A stretch of DNA of 64,000 nt from Camarhynchus parvulus (taxonomy: Eukaryota > Chordata > Aves > Passeriformes > Thraupidae), in assembly GCF_901933205.1 (NCBI RefSeq), contig NC_044584.1, positions 13,867,001 to 13,931,000 on the forward strand, written 5' to 3'. The notes beneath the pieces are model-generated. The model saw only the letters and a list, made by a program, of their open reading frames with translations, did no database searches and was not told the origin of the DNA. Both the position numbers and the translations under genes were made by a program. Positions 48,101-63,100 of this stretch are shown here, piece by piece; position 1 is the stretch's first letter; the number at the start of each line of letters is the position of its first letter.

Positions 48101-51100
48101 TATTATCGGTGATGCAACTGCTTATGAAATGATGCCTTTTATTTGACTGTTTAACTAGAAAATTTTGAGGAGGCTTTGAAATAGAAGCTGGCACTGAGGG
48201 TTTCCCCTTTTGAAATAATTCCTTCTGATGCACTCTCTGGCTGCATGAATTCCTGCACTGCATCTTGTGCAGCTTGTGGCCTCAAGAAACACTTCATATG
48301 CAAAGGCAAAGCCAGGAGTTTGTTAGCCTAATTAAAGTCTTGATAGTCTAATCAAAGAGTTATTATTAGCCTAGGACTAAGTATTTCAGAGAGAGCAGTG
48401 TTGCAGAAAGGGTCTCAGTCATGATACAGTTAAATTTACTATTCCATGCACCCTTATATCTACCTTCTTTCCCCCTGCTTTTTTATTCATCCATTTGCCA
48501 CCCTTCTGTGTCCTGAGGTCAGGAGGTGCAGCTTTCCTCAACAAGGAATGGGAGGGAAGTGATAGCCTGGCAACATTTCACAAGAAGGAAATTGATACTA
48601 ATGATGCTGGTTTTTCTTCTTGTAGGACCCTCTTGGGGCTAATCCTGCTTTTAGTGCATGTTTACCCCTTAGTCCTCCTTCATGTGTCTGGAATTCCACA
48701 TTACAGCTGAATTTCCCAAAAATAATAAATACTGCATACATATGAATGTTGGGTGCTTATTCTTCAGTTTTTTGTCATATTTGGTTTTACCCAGCCCTGA
48801 AACTTGCATGTGTTTAAGGACCAGTAATCAACTATTCATGATCTGAATGTAGTTGAGATCTCCTTTAATTTCCTGTGCTTGTACTTTCAAGCCCTTTGTC
48901 ATCTTGTGCCTGAGCTGCTCTGTATCTCATTGTTATTCTAGTGTTGTAAATAGTTTATTCTAGAATAACTGTTATTATGCTACATTAATCAGAGGAAGAT
49001 CTTGCAGTTACTGTAACAATAGGTCTTAGACCACACAATTGCACAAAGCAAAGCTGTAACTAAAACCAGCAACAGCACCTCCTGTTTGGTCTCTGGACAG
49101 ACCAAGGCAAGTCCAGACCTCTCCTGAGGTTTGAGAGGATGGGTTTATAAGATGTGATTTCTGACTAGCAATGGCAATATAACGTTGGTTTTGCTGCAGG
49201 CCAATAGAATCTTGCTGAATATTGCTTTGAGTTCAGCTCAGCCTCTGGCCTGGCACAGAGCTGCTCCCATGGCAGTGGGGGCTGTGGACTTTATCCTCAC
49301 AGCTCCAGTTTGCTGCCTGGCTGCTCTGGGGGGAAACAACCACAATTTAAAGGGAGGCTGATTTCAGTTTTCCTGTATATCTCAATAATGGACTCCCCTC
49401 ACCCCAACCCCAGAACCTCAAGCTCAAACACAAGTCCCTGAAACTCAACATGGAGTGTGCTGGTACATTCTGTAGTGTGAGATACAGAAGACAGTACAAG
49501 CAGCTTTTCCCTTAAGTTCTGCAGAAAAGACAGTCCATAAATAGTTTTTACATCTTCTTGTTTATGCTTTTTGTTTTCTTGATGTCTCTGTTCTGATATG
49601 TCTGTTAATTTAATCTGGACATGCTAGGAGCATTTTCAAATACAGTGGAGATTCTTATGTGTTTTCCTTTCTTGAGAGCTTGTTTAAAGGTGCAAAAGAA
49701 GGGATCTCAATTTCAGGAAAAATCCAGAATATTTAATTTTTCATATCTCATTAAAAAAATGCTAAGTACTCTTGAAGACCTTGGCAATGCTTTTGATACA
49801 AAGTTAATTATATCCTTTCGTAATGTGCTGTGAGAAGAGAATAATGCTTTAATGTTTATGGAAGAACTGCAGATACTGTCTGAAAAACTGGTACTGAGGC
49901 AGTTTTCCAAAAATGTTTAACACTACAGCTCTGTGTTTGTAATAGGCTATTATAATAAAGGATAAACCCCTTTACAGGATTTAAAACTGTAATTAGTAAG
50001 TGTGCTGTTGAGGATTGGGTCAGCTAAATGAGTGAAGTGGGTATTAAAATTCCTGTTGTGCTTACAGGTCAGTGAAAAACTGACTGCCTGCCAACCTCCC
50101 TGACTCATCTTAATGCCTCAGAATTAAAATAAAGCAGTTAGTTTACAGATAAACTTGCTACCCAAAGATTGAAGCTAAGGATGAGGTGACTGATGGGAGA
50201 CTAGACTGGCATTCTGTGGTGTAAAAAGGATTGCCATGTTTTAGGAATAACAAGTTAATGTTTCCATAGTTCTAGAAGGAAACAGGGGCTGCTTGGATTA
50301 TTTGAAGTTATGTCAGGTGGGTTTAGTTGTGATAACGTACTTCAGATCATGGGAGCAGTGGAGGTGCTTTGATTTATCAATGAAATTTCCTCAGCAATTT
50401 TCTGCCATTCATTTTCTTTTCTAAGCAGGGTAGTTTAAAGCATTCAGACATTAATTTTCAGTGGGGTTTTTATGCTTGGAAATTACTCAAAACATTGAGG
50501 GTTCTGGTTTTGGCCTTTTTTTTTTTGTACTGCTCTATTCTTTGCCTGAGTTTTGATTTTGCTATGAAGGAGTAAATTTATTGACAGTGATTGTGGAGTT
50601 AACCATTGTGACAGAAATTCTCTTGAGATTAAATAAGCATTGAGGCTTTACTGTTGCACAACTTGTTATGTTTTTATTGAGGGTTTTTTTACACCAGATT
50701 CCTAAAGTTGATGTAGCATGTGCTGTCACTGAAGCTTTCTAACTCTTGTTAGGAAGTACACTATGTAGCATCAGTTGTTAGAAGTTCACTAGAATATCTG
50801 GGGGTCTTTTAGGGCCTTTTCTCATTTTTTTTAAAAAACCACCAAGTGTCAAAAATTTACTTTATCCAAGAAGAGGAAATCAAATCTCCAAAACGTGTGC
50901 AGTGTACCTTTTTCCACAGACAGCAGGACTACTTTTATGGTACTTGCACAAGGTTCTAGAGTTTGTGGGCACAGGGACAAGAGAAGGAGGAAGAGGTTTG
51001 TGAAGGATGTTGATTTTGATGCTTTACTAAAGACAAAGAAAGGGCAATTAATTAAGTGTTTATTTTAATGTATCTGATATTATGTGCCTTTTCATACCAA

Positions 51101-54100
51101 TATAAAGCATCTGATTAAAATACAAAAATCTATTGCTTTTACATTTCATGCAAGGCTCAAATGCTTTAGATGAGACAGTAGTTTCTGACATGCTTCTTAA
51201 AGGTCTTAGTACAACATTTGGAAGAAGGTCACTTTATAATTATACACTTCTATGTGAGAAATAGCTAAGCTGCATCTAGCAACAGAACGAAGCATGTGGA
51301 ATAAAGTAATACACAGTAGAGAGAGGCAAGTTACTAAATTTAGATAGGCTTTAAATTTGAGGGCCTAACCAAAAATATAAATTATTACTCAATTTCTTAG
51401 ACTCTGAATGAGTTTATAATCAGGGTCTCTTGAATATCAGTGTCCTTAACTGATGTGACTCCAGGATTTCTTAATTCTTGAATAAGCAATGGTGGAAATC
51501 TTCACCATTCCCTTTACTGAAATAGGTGAATGTCAAAATTCTAAACCCAAGCAACTCCCAACCCCCACCCTGGGCCAAGAAAAGAAAAAAAAAATATCAC
51601 AAATCTAATAATGACCCAAGTAAGGTATGGCCTGAAAAATACATAAAATCTTGTCTGGAGAAAATACAAGTGGTTTCCTAGAAAGGGTGTATAGAAAGCT
51701 CAAGGTGTCACATTTCAGTTGTTTCTTAGGTGAAATCTATATTGAATTTGAGAAGAAGCTGTGATTTGAATACTGCCTTGGACTGTACATAGCAAAAATA
51801 GAAACACTACTAAGTGTGCTTCTAATATTTTTTGGTCTGGATGGGTATGAAGTGAAGATTTGTGCTCAGATGTCTCTTGCTTTATCAGTTACTGCAGAGC
51901 TTGACTGTGGAACCTCTAATATTCATGAACCTTTTCCAGAGAGTTTGCTTTATTGGTACCTCTCCATACAGGTAACTGCATCCAAGTGAGAGGAGAAGTC
52001 AGCTAGGGAGTAAAATCCTTAGGCAATGCAAATTAATTCCCTTTTGCTTTATTACTTGTCCTGTGAATAAAATAGAGAAACTGCCCATTAGTCAGGGGCA
52101 GTTTACTGTGTGTCCCTTGCATGGCACAGAAGAAATGCAACTCCAGCTGCAGAATGCTCTGTGGTGTGAATCATGCACCTGGGCAATGCTCAGCACCACC
52201 ATCCACTGAAGGGCATCATCCATCTTTCATTCTAAAACATTATTTCAGCTGGGACCATAAGGACAGGGCATTAAATGTAGGTTGGGAATTCTTTTAAATT
52301 AATTTAGAAAAGCTAAAGCAATCGTTAAAAATGAACTCATTCAGAGCTGGAAAATAAACCTTTGAAAATGCTTTATCTATGTTGTTGTGATGAATAAGTG
52401 CTAATTAGAATGGTTCATTATACCTGTCTCCCAACTGCTTTAGTGGTAAATAGATGTTTTCTAGTGCTGCTGAATCAGTACTGGATCAGGAGCGTGTAAA
52501 GCAATCACAGTTACCTGAACTGGCTGCTAACTGTAACATTCATGCTCTGCATGAATGAAAATCTGAGCATTTAAATTTTCAATATAATTATTTGTCAATG
52601 TGGAGACACCAGATTTAGGGTTTTTTTGGTAATAGAACAGTAACATTTTTTCATTTTGTAAATGACTCTGTTGAAGGGGAAATACTTGCTCTTTGCTCAA
52701 ACAATTAAGCAGAAAAATCAAGCACATATTTTGTAATATAGGGTATTACTATTGATCTTGGCCAGAATTCCTTGCAGGTTGAAGGGCATTAGTCTGTGAC
52801 TCTGAGTTGGTCTACTGCCACCGTTGGTGGTGTGAATGAATGTATGCTGGCTGATTTTAAACTTAGTCTTAAAGGGGTTTGTTGCATTGTCACTTAATTT
52901 TGCATGGAATTGGGCTGACAGCCCAAATCATGATAAATGACTTTGGTTGCGTGTGACAGATGGGTCTAAGGGCAACTCCTGATGCAGAATGGGAAGCAAA
53001 TATGGAAATAGTCATCTGCAGCTTGTTTGATGCATTTATATTTATTTGTATATTAACTTTATAAATATGTGCTAGAAAAGAAGTTTCTACTTCAGAAAAT
53101 TCATTAAATGCCTTTAACAAATAGATACAGCACATAGGATGTTGGAGAAGAAGGCAAGAGTGGGATTATAGGGGGACTTGCATTAGTGAGTCATTAGTGA
53201 AGAATAAATTCTTCCTGCCTGTATGGGCTGTGAAGAATGTGGATTTTGATTATTCCTAAGTCCTCCTTTTTATTTCTCTTTTCAAATCATAGCTAACTGT
53301 TAGTATAACAAGACAGGAAGCTTTCTCATTTTGCATAATTTGCTTCCAGACTTTGATACTTTTTTCATGTTCTGCATGAAGATAAGATAAACCATTTTAT
53401 TCCAGAGCTCTGAAACTGGGAGCCAGGCTCTGCAGCATTGTGTAAATTGAGGCTTTGAGTCAGAGGTTTTGTATTTTAGGTCAGTAAAGTGTTTTCTTTT
53501 TTGGGCCATTTACTGTTTTTGACTGGGAATTTGGAAATGTGGATTATATTTGGTTTTTATTTTTTTAAATTAGAGCTGATATTCCCAATGGAAACATTTA
53601 TTTTCCAGAAGAGCAGCCTTTTGAGAAATTTCTGGTGTGTTCTTTCTGTTATCAATTGAGAAGGGTAGGTAGATAGTGAGTAACCCTGGGAGAAGAAAAC
53701 AAACCAAGAGGAAAATGAAGTTGATTAGCTCAACATGAAAACATGTTAGGGACTTTGAGAGAAAAGCATCTAAAGCAAACAAAGCAAAAAGATGATATTT
53801 GAGTGGGAGGTAAGATGCTTGGAGAAGGATGGATGGGTTTTGAGGTTGTAAATCTTGAGAGGGAGGAGTTATTTCATCCAGATCTGAAAAAAGGTATGAG
53901 TAGTTGGAATAAAAGAAATAAAGAAGATAGAAATGGCTTTTGGCAGGTAGTGCTGACTGTTTGTCTGCACTGTGAAAGAATATTCACTCTTGGCTTTTGG
54001 GCAATGCAGCTGTGGGACATGCCCAGCTGAAACACTTTATTGTGCAGAAATGTTCAGTGGCAGAAATCTCTTCCTCTCCCCCAATTGCCTGTGCTCAGTG

Positions 54101-57100
54101 GATTTCATGTGCTCTTATCCTTATTGTTCACAAATGTCACAAGGACATGGGTGAGCTGTTTGGAAGGGAATAAACAATGAAATCCTGGGAAAGCAGGTTG
54201 CCTCACCAGCTTGTTCGTGTCCACAACAGAAGGCCTCAGTTGCCTTTGGCAGGTCCACCAGAAATTATCTGTCTTTTTACCCTAAACAGTGGCTCCTATG
54301 GGTTTTTCAGAAAGAATGAATTCTTTGGCCAGAGTCACTCTCCAATTTTTTTTTTTTTACAGAATGACATTTTCTGACTTAAAATTTTAAACAACAAAGC
54401 AAGTAACATTTAGTAGAATGAATATGCATACTTGAAGGATAAGTAGCAATTTAGTAGTGATTTCAGTGCAACTACCAGTAGGAGAAATAAAATGAAAGTA
54501 GAATAATCCCATCCGCCCAGTATGAATTCCCTGAGTATGTTTAATTTGGGAGATGAACATTTTTCAGCCAAGTGAATGGGTGACACATGTTTGCTGCTTG
54601 TATTGAGGCTGGAGTGGCAGATGATGTGTTTTCTTGGAAAGAAAAAAGTTTTATTGTTTAATTGTGTTTATCCCTTTTTATCCCTTATCCATAAGGAACA
54701 TGATGAAAGTAGAAAAGCACAGAGGCACTTCTAGTGCATTGCCAGGCAGCAGGTGTCCCTACTTGGTTATTTATAGAGCACAAGAATGCATATCATGGAA
54801 ATGGGCTGTGAATGGCCAGTGACCCATCTGTTTTATCTCCTGGGTTTTGGGACTGATTGTGTGGAAACTGAATTTTTTTTAGCTGAAGAAATTTGTGCTG
54901 AAATTTGTGCTTCTGAACAAACCATTAGATAAGTGACCTTCTGCTATCCTTTTAGTTCTGAAAATTAGTCATATGTGGTTTAGGTTTTTTAACAGGAGGA
55001 TCTTGCTTGTAGACCTTTTCTCATTCCTGCTGAGCAAAGAGATTTCTTCTGGCTCTGAATGCAGCATTCTGGATTGTAGCTATTTAGTACAGATGATTTA
55101 CTGATTTTGCCTGTTTTTTCATTACAAGTCCAGTGTTTTTTGTGTTTGCTCATTGTCCCTTTTGGTTTCAGATTAGCTTGAAGAAATGTCATTACCTACT
55201 TCCCAATACTTTTCTCCCCTCTCTGCATTAATCTGAGCTTGTGTTCCCAGAATTGTGGCTGTCACTGAGAATATGTGAGCTCTTGCTTAGAAATATCCAT
55301 TTTTTAGGATCTAGGTCAAAAGCTGATTCAAATGCAATAATTTATAATAATGAAACTAGGGCAAAACAAACAAACAAAAAAGGCCCTAAATGCAGCTTTT
55401 CAAGTATGGAGAGGGGGGAATAATCCATTACAAACAAAATGAGTTGAGAACAAATTACTGTTCTTTACCAAATGAAGCTGTACAGACCTTCTCAAGCAGC
55501 TTTAAGCACTGGTAGTTCCTTATGGCTCAGTCTTGCATTTTCAATTTGTGCAGGATGGTGACATCTAGAAATACTGTTACAGCTTTCAAAGAGCAGAAAT
55601 AAACATGGTGAAGAGAAACTGTCTGACCTCCTTCAGTGTACATTGTTCTATTATGGTGTCACTACATAAAATCTGCTCATTGCTAGAAGAATTTATTGAG
55701 ATTGTGCATCACAACAATTAAAAATATTCATATGTGTTTAAGTGTCTGTGGTAATCTTATAAATGAACTGATCTTGTGCCCCTTCTGTAATGAGGAGGTT
55801 TTTGCATCTTGGAGTTGCTGATATTATTAGGTCTCTTAAAAGTACATATATGCTGATTAAAATAAAATGTTGAATTTCTTTTCCCTTTGCTTACTTGCTT
55901 CAAGATTTGAACTTGCTGTGGTGACGTTGCTCCTGTTGCTCTGAGCTTTTAACATGGATCTGATTGTCTATTGAAATTCTGTACAAACGATGCCTTCTCT
56001 CCCTGGGATTTAGGATCTGTCATATTAATTCAAACTGGATTTATTGGGGGATGTTTTTTATTATTTTACCAACTTCCTTATACAACTAATACCTTTTTAA
56101 GTGCAATTTTGTTTATTCATACTATTCATACTCTCTAATATCAGATATAGTGGTTAACATTCCCAACAATGTCGTGATGGAGAAAGGTATTTATTAGTCA
56201 ATGCACAGAGATTGTCCTCCCAGGTGGAAAGGCTTGTAGGATAAATGCTATGGTGTACCTTCAGTGGTTGCCACAATTAATTCTTTCTCTGGTTTCCTCA
56301 AAATACTTAATGAGGAAGGCAGAGGGAGCCTCCTCTGGAGGTGCTGGGATCCTACAGGATCAGCACTTTTCTGGAGAAGTCAGGACAGTAAAAGGGGTAC
56401 ATGAAGAAGAAAGTTTTTAATGTGTTCTACTTAGGAGTAGAACTAGGACATACTTTTTTTCTGGCCACTTATTTATTCAGTAGATACAGATTTGGGTCAG
56501 CCAAAAGTATTATACTGCTATTTAATCCTATTTAAATTGTCCAGTTGTGACATAAATAATTTTGACCTGTTGTTTTTGAAACAATGTTATCTTGCTTAGA
56601 TAGCCATTTAAAGGTTAATATCCCAGCACTTCCTTCAAAGTCAAGTTTTGGTTTAAAGTCTACAAAATTGTTTTCCTATCTTGGTCTAACCACTGAATTG
56701 AAAATATCCTTCATTTACACAGCAATATTTGCAATGCTTCTTTTGGGGGAAGCTACAAACAATTCAAAGCTTCAAAGTAAATCTGCTTTAATGTGTTTAA
56801 AAACATGCAAGATATTCCTTGATGGGAAATAGAACACTTCTATATTATTATGTAATATTATGTAAGGATAAAGAAGCTGAGGAAAAAGGAGACTGACTCA
56901 TCACCAAGAAAGCTGATGGAAAAACATTTGCTCCTTTTCTCCATCACTAGAGTTCTGTGGATAACTGTATTGAGAGATTGTGAAATACAACAAGTGGGGA
57001 ACATATCTCTAGTTAGAGACAATTCCATGCATTAATGTTTTCTCTTCTGTCCTGACTTGTGCACAGAGATCACTTTGCTTCCCTGAGCCATAATTTTTAA

Positions 57101-60100
57101 ATGTTTTTGTGAAGGCAGGGTAAGTTTGGTTCACACTGATTACACATATGCTCATCTGCTGGAAGAGAAGGAAGTGATGTGGAAGAGTTAGGAGTCACAG
57201 GTTAGGTTCTGGGCATGTGCTGCAGCATCTTTCCCTTCCACTTTGTGCCTTTTCACCTATTTGAAGTGATGGCTATTTTCAGAACTGAGGTGCAAATTCA
57301 AACCCACTGAAGTTAATCCATGGTCCCAGGGCTGAGGCAGTGGGATAAAAGTGGTTGATAAAAAGATTCTTCTGTTTGTTTTATCATACAAAGGGTTGGT
57401 TCATCACAAGCGATGGCACTAACACTTAGAAAAATGTGGAATAGCTGAAGCTTGTGTTTCAGTGAGACTCAGCTTGCTTTGGCTCTACCTCAGGTTCCTT
57501 TCCAAGGCTTTCTTCAAAATCTCATACAGGAAAAATCACATGAATTTAAAACTTATATAGGAGAATGAAAATACAAACTCAGGTATGACTTTGGGAATGG
57601 TAGCCGAAACCTGAACAGGCTTATTCAAGCTCTGTGTGTAAAGGAGAGGGATTCTCTCATGGTATCTGTTTGCTGTCCCTTGTTTTTATTCCCCTCTAGA
57701 AATTTGCAGGCAGGCTATAACAGTGATGTAATTGTAAACTTTTAAAGACAAAGAAGATACAGCTCTACTTAGAAACTTGGAATGCTCTTAAGTAGATGAC
57801 AAGGGTCAGAGATTATGCCCGCAGCCTTCACAAACTGATTTGAAAAGCATCAGGAGAAATAAAGCAATCCCAATTTGACAAAGCAAAACATTTCAAAACT
57901 CCAAGAAATGAACTGCAATGTTGGTCTCTATCCAGAGAGGGTTGGAGAATGTAGTGTTTTACCAGGGTGAGGGGAGGAGGGAAGCATCATGTGTTGTTTA
58001 TTGTGCCTGTGTGTGCACTTCAGAGTACTTGGGGGCAGTTCACGTGCACACATGCTGTGACTGCATGGCTGTTATGTTCTAGAAATGCTCCCATGGCCCC
58101 AGCAGATTAGTCTGGTAAGGACCTAAATCAGGGCATTTCTTCAGTGCTATCCATGCTCTGCCTAATTTCTGTTTGCTGCTTATTGTGACTGTGTCTGAAG
58201 GGTTAAATGTGCTGTTCTTAGCTCTGTTTCTTTGCCTGCTTGTTTCACCTCTGATGCAATGCAGTGCTGGAACTGCAATGCATTGTCAGTTTACATCACA
58301 TTACACCAGTAACAATTTTTAAATCAGCACAAGGTAATGTGATTTGTTTTCCTTTCCTGTGGTTAGATGTCTACTAAGTAATCAAGGCTGCATGCTAATG
58401 ACTCAAGAGTAGTTACAGATCATACCTTGACTAAGTAATTTGATGTGGACACTATGTGGATAGCTTCTCAAATAGTTTTTGTGTAAACAATATAAATATA
58501 GCTGTGCACTGGAAATCCTCAACCCAGTTTTGAATGTAGTTTCCATGCAGAATCAAACTAAAATAACTTGCTTATGCTTAATGTAGCTTTGGATTATTTC
58601 ATGTAGGATAGACTTTATTTTTCAAAATAATGCAGTTGACTAGAATAATTTGTTTTCCTTGTTGTTCTATCCGACTGATTATCTCGAAATAATGGTACAG
58701 ATGGGGGGAATTTTTCTATTTGTGACTAGAGTTTTGCTCTGAGGACAAATATGTCCCAGTCATATGTTTGGTATCATTCTGAACTTCCTTTTTTGACAGT
58801 TGGACAGAACCACAGAGATTTTTTCCTTAGCTCATGCAACAGGATTTAAATGAAGTGTCACACTAGGAAGCATTATAGATGAGTGTTCTAGAGCCAACTG
58901 AGAAACTGCAGTACAGTTGCAGGCCTGGATTTTAAACTTAGCCTGAGACAATGTTAAGTACTTGATTTGAGGGCAATTTAAGGTCTCAGTGAATCATTTC
59001 ACTGCTGCCTACAGAAGTGTAAGAGATTTGAAGAGTGGCATTTACACCACATAGGAATGGGGAAATTCTCCCTGTGTGGAATTAGTTCCAATGAATCTAT
59101 AAGCAACCTGTATGGAAGACAATTTTAATGAGCTTACTCATCCCTGTGCTGCATGGAAGGCATGGTAACTGCTGAAATGACTGACTGGAGTTCTAAGTTT
59201 ACCTTTCCTATAGAACAAGGTGCACTGTGCAGTTGCTGTGTGCTTATGCAAGACTGCTGCTCTTGGGTGACATGCAGCATTTGTTCTGGTAATTGCCATG
59301 CAAGGCAATGTATGGAGCTACTTTTTGTCCCCTTGAGTAGTTTTAACATCCTTTGACTTTTAGACCATCTTTCCATCCATTTTAGGGAGGGGATTATATC
59401 CTACTGTTCCCTTTCCTTTTCTCAGAGGGAGGTCGAACACTGAGATGCTGTTCAGCTTGATAAGAGTAGTCATAGAGGAATTTTGGGATTTAGCCAGAGC
59501 TTTAACTATTCAGAAGCTCTTGTGAATGAAGTAAATTACCTTGAGCATATGACACTTCAAGAGGAGCATTTTATACAGTGACGTACTGGATGCTAAGAAT
59601 AGCCATGACTTCATGTGGTTAGATGAACAATCCCGTGCTCCAGAGGTGATGGATGTACAGTCCTTCAGTGTGCATGTCCTTCTGCAGGATCTGCTGGGCT
59701 CTCTGCAGTCACTGGAATGTGTCTGTGTGTGACACTTGGTAGTGTGTGTATTTAGCTGCTGCATGGTTTGAGACATGGCTTTGTAGGTAGAGTCTGCATC
59801 TTGGTCTAAGTGAACAATTGTCCAATCAGACCTTATTTTGAATGGTAAATCAGATTGTAATAACCTGTGCCCTTTTCTGCAGGAATACACAAAAAATAAT
59901 TTCAGTATAAGAAATATAAGGAAAACAGTCAGTTTCTGCAATAAACCCCTTGGTGTGCTTTATCAGTAAAATATTTGCTGAGTTTATAGATGATTAATCC
60001 ATTTGTCTTTTAAAGAAGAAATTTATTACCTTTTTAGTCTTTTTTAGAAATTGAGTGCTTCATACTATAATGTTTATATTTTTGTCATTATAAACATTGT

Positions 60101-63100
60101 GGTGTGTGTTTATTCCTCCCATTTATAAAATTAACTTATTTGGAAAACAATCTGAGAAAATACTATTCACTTATCCCTAGAAACTGAAGTTTATTCCTGC
60201 CTATTCTTTCCTCTCAGCAGTCTAAGTGCCTTAATTGATCATCTTGATATGAGGTTTAACTCAGCAGTTAATTGAACTTCAGGGAGTAAAATACACTTTT
60301 ATTTACTAAACTGCTGTTTTGCTGGTGAAGACATTGGACCTGCCAATGCTCCACTGCAGTGAGTTAACAATTCAGAGACAAAACATAGGTGTAGATCAAG
60401 GTGAGATGCAGATTATCTCAAAGCTTCTAAGAGAAATATGGAGGCTTAACATGTGTTGAGAGTATCAAACCTTCCTGGACCTAGTCTGGTTGGTTGGGTA
60501 AAAGAAAAATTATCCAAGTTACCCATCAATCTTGCCTGATGTGATGGGGTATATTTAGGGTATATACATTATGCTGTATCCATGACAAGATAGATTTTGT
60601 GATAATGCAGTTTTGCATATACATAATTTGGGTGATCTCTTAAGGAATAGAAATCTTTGTCATCCAGAGCACAGCTGGGTGTTCTTTTTTTCTTCAGAAT
60701 ATGCCCCACTAAGATTCTTGGAGGGCATTTCTCTTGGAGGTCTCTTCAGTAATATTGAAGTTGTAATGGCCTGTGTAAGTGATGATAGTGATGTTTTAAT
60801 GACTAAATCAGTAAGAACTGGCTATGATAAACAGCAAAGGATTGTCAGCATCAGGGAATTTTGCCTTTTTCAAATACCATAATGTTTGTCAGGGCATGGC
60901 ACTGGAGCAAGTTAAACAGATGTTCTAGATAAGTTAAGATGAACATCTGTAAATATTGTTTTGCAGCTGTACATGCTGATGGCTGATGGAGCTGATAAAG
61001 GTTTGCAGAAAGTAAAGCACCAACAGAACCCTTGTAAATCATAGGAAGATGTTTTCAAAATAATGAAGGGTTAAAATGACCTGCTTAAACCCTACTCCAT
61101 GACTCCTGTCTGAAAACTGAGCCTAATCCTAGCTCAGAGCATTAAGATGTCCCTGTCCCATCCCCAAAAATGGGATTGTTGAGAAAAAAAATTCACCCCT
61201 TTCAACCTTATAACTTACTCCTGGAGTAAACAGCCAGTCTAGAAATTACTGTTATTAAAAAACATTTTGTTCAACTAGGGTAAGAATGAAAGCTGAAAAT
61301 TCTGCAAAGAGTAAACGCAGAGTCTATTTTTCATTTTGTTTTTGAACCTTGAAGTGTTTGGGATGAAGAGCTCTTTCACCTGCGTTCAAGGATGAATGCT
61401 GATAACAGGCAGAGATGAAAAGTCAGCTGGTAAAAAATATGGTGTTTCAAGTTTTCAGACTTGCATCAAGGAAAACTTGGAACCATGGAGCAAATCTGTG
61501 AGCTAGTACAACAGAGAGATCATGAAGGTTAAGTGGCTATTTAACACTTGGGGTGAATATAAACACAGTGTGTTTTGAAATTTTTAAAAGAATATAGATA
61601 TTGTATTCAGTATCTGCTCCTTGGGATACTGCATAAGAAAATGCTGTTTGTCCTGCAAATACTAACATTTTTGGATTTTGATAGGAGAGTCTGTGTAAAG
61701 GTGAAGGCAATACAAGGTAAACAGAGATGGAGTAGCTCCTGAACTGAACGCTTGTCCAGTGTTGTGTACCTTGGAAGAGGGCACTGTTCCCCACTCAGCA
61801 AGGCAGTCTGAAAAGGTAGTCTTATCTTTGTGCTTATCTTCCATCATTTTAGCTTTCTGGCTGAAATCAAGAAAGCAAGAAATCTGTCTGATCTTTGCAG
61901 ATGAAAGATAAGAGCTGGCAGGCTTTAAACTGGAGCAATATTCTTGTTCCTACATATATCACAGTTATTTTGGAGTCTGTATGATAGAAAGGAGCGGTGG
62001 GAACAGAAATAGTTGTGTGAGGGTAGATAGCACACAGCCGTCTGCCGAGTGAGATTACAGTTAATTGGCTTATAAAAATTAAGCAATCACATTAATTCCA
62101 GAAAGTGGCTCTGAGACTGATTTTTTTTTTCAATAAGTTGGTGAAATAACCTCAGGTGTTTATATTTTTTAGATTATTCATATATATAATTGTTGCTTAA
62201 AAACTCCTAATCCTGCATGTGTTTGAGTGTTGCTGAATGTTTGTAATGTATGTATATGGTCAGGTGAAACAAAACAGGATATTTATACTTCAAAATATAT
62301 ACTTGAGCATATACTTGACTATCCCATGAGTTTCAGAAGTTTAATACTTGTGTTGATATATCAGATTTTTTGTTTAGCAGATGGTGTTTAAAAAAGTGGT
62401 AGATCTCAATGCAAAGAATATAATTAATGTAAGCATAGGTTTCATTTGTATCCATTTAAGTTGCTCTAATGAAGTTACGTTTATGAAGTCATTCCAATAA
62501 CTCATAGAAGGTTAATTATTTGGAAAAAATATCTTTTTTTTTTTTGCTTTTTATGTTCTTTAATGGCTATTATAAAGCTCATCAGAGAGGATGCACTAAC
62601 GTGCATAAAAATTTAAAATGCATTTAGGCATTTCTATTCAAATACCAAAACAACACAAATCTTAGTGCAAGTTACTTATGTCACTGAATGTGGGTGGAAT
62701 TGTCTTGACTGTTGACCCAGCTTGGAAAGATCAGAGAGCAGCAACACTGCAAGCCAAGTCTGCAGTCAGCACCCTCCTCCCAGGTGTCACTGAGGCTCCC
62801 ACCTATAGGATCCACTTAATCTCAGCCTCTGAACTTGAATTCTTTCTCAAAGTAACTTTGAATATATCCTGTGTCACTTGGGGAACCAGGTGCTTCCCAG
62901 TCTTTGACCTCTCTTTGCAGAATTCATGCAGGAATTATTTTCTTTTGTCCCATTAGGATAGGAGAGGAGGGAAAACCGGGATTCTTGACAGTAACTTTTT
63001 GGGGAAAGACCTCTTTAAACCTGTATCTTTTGGATGTAAAGACACCACCACAAACAAAAGGTGTGTCTCCTCCTAAGGATTAATTCCATGAGTAACCTTG

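Noticed and set aside
48966..48981. Short palindrome TTATTCTAGAATAA
   Set aside because: At 14 bp in AT-rich DNA and with no associated feature it is expected by chance in a window of this size.
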